Below, piece after piece: positions 1 through 8,598 of a DNA stretch of 10,000 bases. The number at the start of each line of letters is the position of its first letter. The stretch's first letter is position 1. Source of the DNA: Chondrilla cf. caribensis (taxonomy: Eukaryota; Porifera; Demospongiae; Chondrillida; Chondrillidae); NCBI GenBank assembly GCA_964020155.1, contig OZ026555.1, positions 692,515 to 702,514 on the forward strand. Reading direction: 5' to 3'. The translations under genes were made by a program, and so were the position numbers. The notes beneath the pieces were generated by a model. That model had not been told where the DNA came from and ran no database searches. It saw only the letters and a program-made list of their open reading frames with translations.

Positions 1-47
1 ACACACACATTCACACACAAACACACACACACACACACAAACACACA

Positions 48-101
<54 letters not shown>
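1..101. repeat. (AC)n microsatellite at the window edge
   Basis: This is an almost pure AC dinucleotide run with a few interruptions near its left end (for example TTCAC and CAAAC). It begins at or before the window edge, so its full length is unknown. It ends where AACATGTACA begins. No coding role is apparent. Confidence 0.95.
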
Positions 102-102
<1 letters not shown>

Positions 103-552
103 CATGTACAACAGGTGGTCTTCATACAGAGGTGGTCTTTAGCATAGGTCTCAATTTATATAATATCTCACTAATGCATATATATTATATTTCACTTATA
201 TAAATTTAATATCATGGATCAGTTCCGTCCAAGTATACTAACAGGCACACTGTTACTACAAATAATGTGATAACAAAATTAATAATATACTTATACATAT
301 TTGACACTTGTATTTAGGTCCCTTCAGCTGCATACTGAAAGAAACCCTCACTCAACACATAAACTGAAAGAAGCCTTCAATCTACTCACATGCCAAAAGA
401 TACCCTCACCTTGATAGGGATATTGAAACTTCAAGACAATATCTGTTTGATAGCCATCCATCATTTTATGCAATGAAAGTCCCCTTAATTCCCATTACAC
501 CATAACCCGTGACACCAGGTGGTGATTTGACAACTGAAGCATGTATGAGATG
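102..552. other. Non-coding stretch, no gene seen
   Basis: This AT-rich sequence has no convincing open frame or RNA gene. The first 50 bases (about 112-158) contain two AGGTGGTCTT blocks. These loosely resemble the interior of the MITE at 5014-5188 and may be a decayed fragment of a related element. Nothing else is recognised. Confidence 0.5.
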
Positions 553-1143
553 CTAAATGAGGAGGTATCTCGACTGGGCTTCCAACGCACATAGTCTCAT
601 CTGGGGAATCTCATGACTGCTGATGTGTGCAAGCCTATGTGAACTATCTATCTTCTGTTTGTTCAGAGATATTACCATAGGACAGAAAACATTCATTATG
701 CTTGGCAATGGGACATACGTTTTAGGCATATACAAGACATAATGCATAATCAGTGCTACTAAGAGTGAGAGTGAGTTGGGCTTACTTCTGCACCACCCAC
801 CCCTAGGTAGAAGATGTGCACTTTGGGATAGAGGAGATAGACCCTGAAAGATGCTTTCTCCCGCGTTATAATTCAAATAGGAATAAGCCCTTCCTACACA
901 GCCCGCGAAGCAGCCATCCAAGCTCGTATCAATCCTCCAAGAGAGATCAAATCGGAAAATTTTGAAAAAGCCCAGCGAATCACGTGACATGACCATGTAG
1001 GGCCGACCAATCGATGGATCCGCCTCTTTGTCAAAGACGAGGAAATTCCCCCTCAACACTCCTTCGGTAAGTGGTCGGTTGGCCTTCAAACTCCTTCCAA
1101 TTCTATGTAGACACGAAACAAATACTCGAATGTTGTAAATTAC
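553..1143 (-). CDS. Unassigned minus-strand open frame, possible exon of a divergent gene
   Basis: The minus strand is open from 1143 down to a TAG stop at 553-555, nearly 200 codons, which is long for non-repetitive sequence here. No ATG lies upstream of codon YMVM; the first in-frame ATG is at 994-996, and the residues before it (for example LRGNFLVFDKEADP) would need another start or an upstream exon. A pyrimidine-rich tract followed by CTACATAG on the minus strand (about 1103-1120) could be a splice acceptor, so this may be an internal exon of a gene transcribed away from OTUD5. The first 60 or so residues look more protein-like than the later part, which may be read-through into an intron. 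I do not recognise the family, and it could be a chance open frame. Confidence 0.2.
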   Translation of the reverse strand, partial: VIYNIRVFVSCLHRIGRSLKANRPLTEGVLRGNFLVFDKEADPSIGRPYMVMSRDSLGFFKIFRFDLSWRIDTSLDGCFAGCVGRAYSYLNYNAGESIFQGLSPLSQSAHLLPRGGWCRSKPNSLSLLVALIMHYVLYMPKTYVPLPSIMNVFCPMVISLNKQKIDSSHRLAHISSHEIPQMRLCALEAQSRYLLI

Positions 1144-1597
1144 TTATTCCTTGTTACTTTATATTGCCACCTGATATTAAGGGGTGACGTTAAAGCGTTA
1201 GCCGTTCCCCCAAACCCTCGGCGCCCTCTAACTGTGTCCAAGTTGTCTCCGTGTTTCTTTTCGAAGAATTATCCCTGTTCGAGTGTCTTAACGTAGCCTA
1301 GAGAACCTTCCCTTGTGTGTATACGTGTATGCGTGTGTATTGAACGTTACAATAGTCCCATATACTGCCGTTTGATATCCCATAGCGTCTTATTGTAGTG
1401 TTCATTCTATGCGTGATTGATATTATAGCATATTTTGATGTTGTTCATGTAAACATGTGATTCTAGGTGTTGTGTGGATTTCATTGAACGTGTTGATGCA
1501 TATTATCACCATAAAACTTCTCACATTCACAGGAATACATATGTGCATGTATGTGTTTTGCGCGTGGCAATTCTAAAACGAGAACCATTTGTTGAAG
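1104..1597 (+). promoter_or_regulatory. Presumed OTUD5 5' flank, promoter and 5' UTR
   Basis: This is the only sequence between the unassigned minus-strand frame and the OTUD5 start codon. The part at about 1180-1300 is richer in CpG than its surroundings and has a CRE-like TGACGTTA at 1185-1192. No TATA box at a clear position is seen. A pyrimidine-containing tract ending in CAG (AG at 1531-1532) could be a 3' splice site for a 5' UTR intron. The transcription start cannot be set from sequence, and the promoter role is inferred from position only. Confidence 0.3.
1541..1576 (+). other. Possible short upstream ORF in the OTUD5 leader
   Basis: An ATG at 1541 opens an 11-codon frame with a second ATG at 1547. 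It closes with TAA at 1574-1576, 21 bases before the OTUD5 start. If the mRNA leader includes this segment, the uORF would be expected to dampen translation of the main frame. Whether the transcript starts upstream of it is unknown, and short uORFs occur often by chance. Confidence 0.25.
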
Positions 1598-1963
1598 ATG
1601 ACCATACTTCCCAAGAAGAAACCGCCTCCGAAAGAGAAAAAGCCGGATTCTTCCGAGTCGGAAACTGAAGAGTTGAAGGTCACGACTCATGTTCCTCATC
1701 AACCCACTGTTACAGCTTCGAGTTTGCCTGCCGCATTCATTGAGGAAAGACAGTCATTTTCAGCCCACCGTTATCCTCCTGAGGATGATTATTACGGAGG
1801 GTTGGGCTACGAGCCTGAGGACACGGGGAGCTCTCCCCAGCGCAAGCAGTACGGCAGCCCCCTCCACTCCACCAAACAGCGGGATTGGGACTCTCCTGAA
1901 CTGAGTGGATACAATAGCTCAGAAGAATATGAATCATCACGAAGGATAATGTATGATGCTGAG
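1598..1963 (+). CDS. OTUD5: OTUD5 exon 1 (N-terminus and phospho-regulatory segment)
   Basis: This exon encodes residues 1-122, from [11 protein letters not shown] to RRIMYDAE. The exon is Lys/Pro-rich at its start and acidic and Ser/Pro-rich in the middle. It lacks the long Gly/Pro/Ala stretches of the vertebrate N-terminus, so the region before GYNS is roughly 70 residues shorter than in human. The donor is GAG|GTGTGT at 1964, phase 0. The junction skips about six residues that human OTUD5 has between its Ile and the Phe of FEKAL. This could be a real deletion or a small exon missed inside intron 1. Confidence 0.9.
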
Positions 1964-4900
1964 GTGTGTTTGTTGTTGTTGTTGTTTTTGTTGTTGTGTG
2001 TCTATCTTCATCTCTGATTCCAACATTCAAAGGTGATTGATTTTCTCAACTAATATAGAATTTTATTATGTTACAAGTGGCCTAAATAGGCATGAAACGT
2101 GTACACCTTGAGTAATTCTTCTGACAGAAAAAAAAGCATCACTCATTGCTGCTCGTTCTGTTCATGCTAGGCATAGTTGTGTCCTTACCTTATCGATAAG
2201 TTGTGCAACATTCGAAAGCAATTTAGATTTCAGTTGCAGTATGTCACCAAACTGGATGCTGGATATTAGAGAATGTTGGATTATATAGAATGTTGGATTA
2301 TATAGAATGTTGGATTATAGAGAATGTTGGATTATAGAGAATGTTAGAGAATGTTGGATAGAGAATGTTTAATTATAGAGAATGTTGGATTGTAGAGAAT
2401 GTTGGATTATAGAAAATGTTGGATTATAGAGAATGTTGGATTTATAGAAAATGTTTGATTCTAGAGAATGTTCGATTATAGAGAATGTTGGATTAAAGAG
2501 GTCTCATACAATGTACGTAGGTTTCACTTTAGATATCAACGTTAGAGCCACACCCGAAAACCGCCCCTCAATAATGTTGAAAAAATCAAATATTATTTGT
2601 AGTATTAGCAACATGTCTAAGAACGTGCACATGGTGGATGTTGAAGTCAACTTATCATTAACTGTAGAAATTTCCTACTAGTACAGCCTCGGAATTAAGA
2701 TCACCTCACAAATTATGAGGTGTGCATTTTGCTCAGTTTGTGCAATCGAATCCTTGAAAGTGACCTGCAGAGAACAGCCAGACAGGAGGTACTGAGCCTT
2801 GTCTAGGGATTGCATAACTGATTCAAACCTCGTTTTGCGATTACATAACTGTGATCCAATTATGCATGTATGGCAAATATTGCATGTATCATTTGAAAAA
2901 TTGACGAAAAGTGAAAATTGTACCATTGCACCAGAACTGATGTATATTTATGATATGCATACGTACGTATATACATGCACTCATGTGTACGTACGTACAT
3001 ATACGTATACGTAAGTATGTACACATAATATACCTACCTATACTTAATATACGTACGTATGTACATATACTGTGGGTCATGTCTACAGTTTGCATGCATT
3101 TACTGTTTGCATGCTTCTACTGTTTGTGTGTGTCTATTGTTTGCAGGTGTTTACTGTTTGTGTGCGTCTACTGTTTACATGCTTGTACTGTTTGCATGTG
3201 TCGACTATTTGTATACGTCTACTGTTTGCATGTGTCAACTGTTTGTATGCGTCTACTGTTTACATGTGTCTACTGTTTGTCTACTGTTTGCATGTATCTG
3301 CTGCTTTAGAAGGAGCGCATGTTCGAGCAGACGCTGAAGAAGGAGCGCGGCTTTGTTATCAAGAAGATGGAGTCAGACGGAGCGTGCCTCTTCCGAGCTA
3401 TTGGTGAGTGATGGGGCTTACTAATCTATCCACCAAAACAACAGCACCTGGGGTCTGCCGTGGAGTGGTGCTGTCTACGAATTGTGCTCAGCAGAGAACA
3501 CAGTGAGGTGGCATAGCCGGACTAATCACACGGAGGGTACACATTGCGGTATTTCTGAATTGTTGAATTAAATGGAGATTTTTCTTCTCCGACCAATTTA
3601 CAATGCAAGGACGGCACCTAAATGGCTGTTGTGTACACTGCATTTGGTGGAAAATGTGGTGTTCGTTGTTGTTGTGACATCTGGACAAGCTTTTGATGTA
3701 CATTCAATGAAGTAACGTCGAGTTATTCTTACAAGTAGATTTGGGCCCGTAGGTGGGTAGGTCCTTCTCTTGAAGGGAACTCTATGCCTACGTAAGTGAG
3801 TTGAATGATATGCAGATACAGTGCAACTATGTTAGTAAGTACTTGGGTTAGTACACACTCCTGGTTAGTACACACTCCTGGTTAGTACACACTCTTGGTT
3901 AGTACACACTCCTAGTTAGCACACACTCCTGGTTAGTACACACTCCTGGTTAACACACACTCCTGGTTAGCACACACTCCTGGTTAGTACACACTCCTGG
4001 TTAGTACACACTCCTGGTTAGCACACACTCCTGGTTAGTGCACACTCCTGGTTAGCACACACTCCTGGTTAGTAAACACTCCTGGTTAGTAAACACTCCT
4101 GGTTAGCACACACTCCTGGTTAGTACATGCTCCTGGTTAGTACACACTCCTGGTTAGTACACGCTCCTGGTTAGTACACACTCATGGTTAGTACACGCTC
4201 CTGGTTAGTACACACTCCTGGTTAGTACACACTCCTGGTTAGTACACACTCTTAGCTAGTGAATACACCTCACTCAGTCCCTAGCTCATGTACACTATGT
4301 CAACCAGTACTGATAGCAAGTACGTACTTGATTTGTTGTCTTGCTTGACTTGACACAGATTTGGTGTCCCCTTTAAGGTAATTACTAACCATGTTTTAAA
4401 TATACTTGTACGTATGTAGCATATGACACCACTACTTCGTTGAGTACAATTAGTGGATGACACTTATCCTCAAAAATTACATTTCTTGGAAATTCAGCCC
4501 TATACTATATGCCCTGTATATACTGTATGCACTGTATGTACTGTATGTACTGTATGTACTATGTGTACTGTATGTACTGTGTGTACTGTATGTACTGTGT
4601 GTACTGTATGTACTGTATGTACTGTATGTACTGTATGTACTGTGTGTACTGTATGTACTGTATGTACTGTATGTACTGTGTGTACTGTATGTACTGTATG
4701 TACTGTGTGTACTGTATATACTGTATGTACTGTACTTATGTACTGTATGTATTTGGGGGGTACCCTGTTGGAGTCCTGATAGAAGGTGAGCCCTTCTCTG
4801 AGATCTTTGAGATGGTTACAACCTCCTCCTCCATACATTATGGTGAACAGGAAACCTGAAGTTTTCAAAGTTACAAGTATTCTGGTGAACACAGTGGATG

Positions 4901-5617
4901 TGGTCACCTCAAGTGTCAGTAGGTACAAACCATGCCCCTTCTGCTCTGAATTGGAAAAAATGATCACCATCACTGGTCTTTGAGCCAAAAATGCCCTCAG
5001 ACTGTAGCATTTACAGTGGAACCTCTCTATTAAAGACACTTTGGGACCTTGAATTTTGTCCTTATTACAGAGGTGTCCTAAATTCAGAGGTCACTTAATA
5101 CACTACAGTACTACACCGGGACACAGAATGGTGTCCTTATTATAGAGGTTTCTGCAATTCAGAGGTTTGTAATAGAGAGGTTCCACTGTATTCCCTTTTC
5201 ATAGCCAAAAGTTGATACATTGTGAGCGGTGACTACTCAAGACATGATCAGACCTGAATCTTGTGACCTTGTGAATGTACTTTGCTGAATATGTAATCAA
5301 GTTGCTTTGTATACGTACCAACCATTCCCTGCTGCCCTCCAGTGTCGGTAGCTGCCAACCACTGGCTGTGCTTTGTGTCTCCTCGCAGCTGACCAAGTGT
5401 ACGGAGATCAGGAGATGCATTCGGTCACCAGAAATCTCTGCATGGACTATATGGTGAGACGTGTCTACGTATGTACGTACATCAAGGCACTGTATATACT
5501 ACATGCACTCCCCATGCATACACATGCATACGTACGTACATGCACAACATTCACCACACGCACGCACGCACGCACGCACTCACACACACACACACACACG
5601 CACGCACGCACGCACAC

Positions 5618-5655
<38 letters not shown>

Positions 5656-5665
5656 GCACGCACAC

Positions 5666-5709
<44 letters not shown>

Positions 5710-6608
5710 ACATGCACTACATTCACCACATGCTCTCCATACACATGCATACATATGTTGTATTCTACACACCCATAAACTTCTGTACCCAATTGGCCTG
5801 CTGTTCCAGTCCACCTGCTGTCCCTGACAGTGGACACCTGGGGGTGTATTGTGCTGTGAAATGCTCGAAGGGGGGTTGAAAACTTTGTTGAGTGTGCAGT
5901 TCCCTTAGCTGTGTCCGTGTATGACCCACACACCTGGGCAGTGTGTTGTTCACACTACCTGTACATACATACGTACGTAGTAGGTGCTGGAGAAATCCAG
6001 TAGCTAAATCATAACAAAATACACTAAATTAATTATTGGTAATGAATTTTAGTTAATTCACCACACTTTGTTTTCCAAGAATATGGTGGATTAATGCACA
6101 TTAACTGAATAGTCATTACTACGTACTTGTATATAATACCGTCATTGGTGCTTGAGAATTGTGGTGGAGTAATTGAGAATCCACTGTACATGTAGTATTC
6201 GTATGTACGTATGGTAGGCATCAAAAAAACAGTTTCTGGAACGCAATCTTAGTATGATGGAACTACGTACGGTGTGATGACAGTAGTGCTACAGTGAATT
6301 CACCATATGTATGTGTGTGTATGGATGATTGTAGGTGAAGAACATGGACTACTTCTCTCAGTACATCACGGAGGATTTCACTGCTTACATCAATCGTAAG
6401 AGGAACGACCACTGTATGGGGAACCACACCGAGATGCAAGCCATGGCTGAGATGTTCAACAGGAACATTGAAGTATATCAGTATAACTCAGGTGTGTGTG
6501 ATGTGTGTGTGTGTGTGTGTGTGTGTTTTCTATGTGTTTCAGTATAACTCAGGTGTGTGTGATGTGTGTGTGTGTGATGTGTGTGTGTGTGTGATGTGTG
6601 TGTGTGTG

Positions 6609-6660
<52 letters not shown>

Positions 6661-6689
6661 TGTACGTGTGTGTGTGGTGTGTGTTTGTG

Positions 6690-6729
<40 letters not shown>

Positions 6730-8554
6730 CTATGTGTTTGTGTACGTGTATGTCTGTGGGCTTGGGTGGGTGTACGTACGGTACACATGCAAAATTTCAC
6801 CGATGCATGCCAGCTTGACCAGATACGTACGTGCTTACATATTTACCTCATTCCTTGAAGGTATGTATGTGTAATTAGTTCCATTTCCTTTTTACGTACA
6901 CCCACATCCACCTTGTACACAGCAGTTGAAAGTACCAAACTATCCCTGTTATGTTCACATCGTCAAAGTGTGTGTGCATCTGGAGAGGGATGGCACAAAT
7001 ACCTGCGTACCTTGTTACTCACATGTTGAAAGTGATGTTGGTGTTGGTTGCAACACAGCGCACAACCACCAGTCATTGATTCTGGAGTGCAGCACTGTAG
7101 TGTAGTGTGTACTTAAGGCATCCTGCAAGACATTCATACGTACTATAGCTGACACATTGACATGCACACAACACATTTCTACTAGACATTCATACGTACT
7201 ATAGCTGACACACTGACATGCACATAACACATTTCTACTGGACATTCATACGTACTATAGCTGACACACTTAGCTGACACACTGGCATGCACATAACACA
7301 TTTCTACTGGACATTCATACGTACTATAGCTGACACACTGACATGCACATAACACATTTCTACTGGACATTCATACGTACTATAGCTGACACACTGACAT
7401 GCACATAACACATTTCTACTGGACATTCATACGTACTATAGCTGACACACTTACGTAGCTGACACACTGACATGCACATAACACATTTCTACTGGACATT
7501 CATACGTACTATAGCTGACACACTTAGCTGACACACTGACATGCACATAACACATTTCTACTGGACATTCATACGTACTATAGCTGACACACTTAGCTGA
7601 CACACTGACATGCACATAACACATTTCTACTGGACATTCATACGTACTATAGCTGACACACTTAGCTGACACACTGACATGCACATAACACATTTCTACT
7701 GGACATTCATATGTACTATAGCTGACACACTGGCATGCACATAACACATTTCTACTGGACATTCATACGTACTATAGCTGACACACTGACATGCACATAA
7801 CACATTTCTACTAGACATTCATGCGTACTATAGCTGACACACTTAGCTGACACACTGGCATGCACATAAGACACTTCTACTAGACATTCATACGTACTAT
7901 AGCTGACACACTGACATGCACATGAGACATTCTGCACTGTTTTCTTTGCAACATGATCAAAGACCAATAATTTGTTCGGTGACAGTGTGTGTGTTTTGGC
8001 TAGCGTTCCTCTCGCAGCCAAAAGCCTGTTCTGCTAATGGATATGCGCCGATCAAAGGCACTGTATAAGCAGAGCGAGATGTTTGATGTTGTATGAATAC
8101 AGGGTGTTCACATGGGATATATGTAACTAACACTTGGTGTCACTTCCCCCTCCATTTTAGGAGCTTTAAAAATTCATTTTCACCTGTTTTCTTCATATTT
8201 GTTTTTTTTACTCAACTTTCTGAGTATACACAGTTCACATATGAAGTTTGTATCATGCTATACATGCATTTGTAAGTACGTACGTACGTATATGTACAAT
8301 GTACGTACGTATATACATATACTTACAAATGCATGCAGTGTGTGTCATTTTAGTGTTACTTGTCCGGTATCTCTGCCTCACTCTTCCACAGAGCCCATCA
8401 ACATCTTCCACGGGATCTACAAGACAGACAATGCTCCCATTCGCCTGAGCTACCACCAGAATGTGCACTACAACTCGGTCATTGACCCTTATGAGCCCTC
8501 AGTTGGTGTGGGCCTCGGTCTGGCTGGATACAAGCCTGGGGTGAGCTGTGTGTG

Positions 8555-8598
<44 letters not shown>

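Noticed and set aside
1589..1597. Upstream TTG start extending OTUD5 by three residues
   Set aside because: The MTILPKKK start at 1598 matches the conserved N-terminus, and animals seldom use TTG.
2703..2723. Small hairpin CACCTCA/TGAGGTG
   Set aside because: Its seven-base stem is within chance expectation for 10 kb.
2950..3407. Cys/Leu/Phe-rich forward frames that look like membrane proteins
   Set aside because: They come from a 17-bp tandem repeat, and all three forward frames give similar text. Only the part from 3310 is real, in the OTUD5 frame.
3846..4258. CRISPR or telomere-like array
   Set aside because: The 17-bp units abut directly with no spacers, and they do not match a telomere motif.
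4453..4859. Open frames with YCMYCM, CTVCTV, LYVLYV and HTVHTV repeats
   Set aside because: They are translations of a 9-bp tandem repeat that is open in all frames on both strands; there are no conserved domains.
5373..5933. His/Thr- and Val/Cys-repeat open frames
   Set aside because: They are (CA)n/(GT)n translations in the middle of an intron. Only the first 21 codons of one of them are real (OTUD5 exon 3).
6468..6874. Cys/Val-rich open frames resembling cysteine-rich secreted peptides
   Set aside because: They read through the (GT)n tract. They have no signal peptide, and the OTUD5 exon ends at 6491.
7129..7931. CRISPR-like repeat array
   Set aside because: The units are contiguous with no variable spacers, and the setting is a eukaryotic intron.
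7015..8021. Minus-strand repeat proteins ([21 protein letters not shown] units)
   Set aside because: They are open only where 69-bp units (a multiple of three) follow each other, and the frame breaks at 56-bp units. They are intronic and show no coding constraint.
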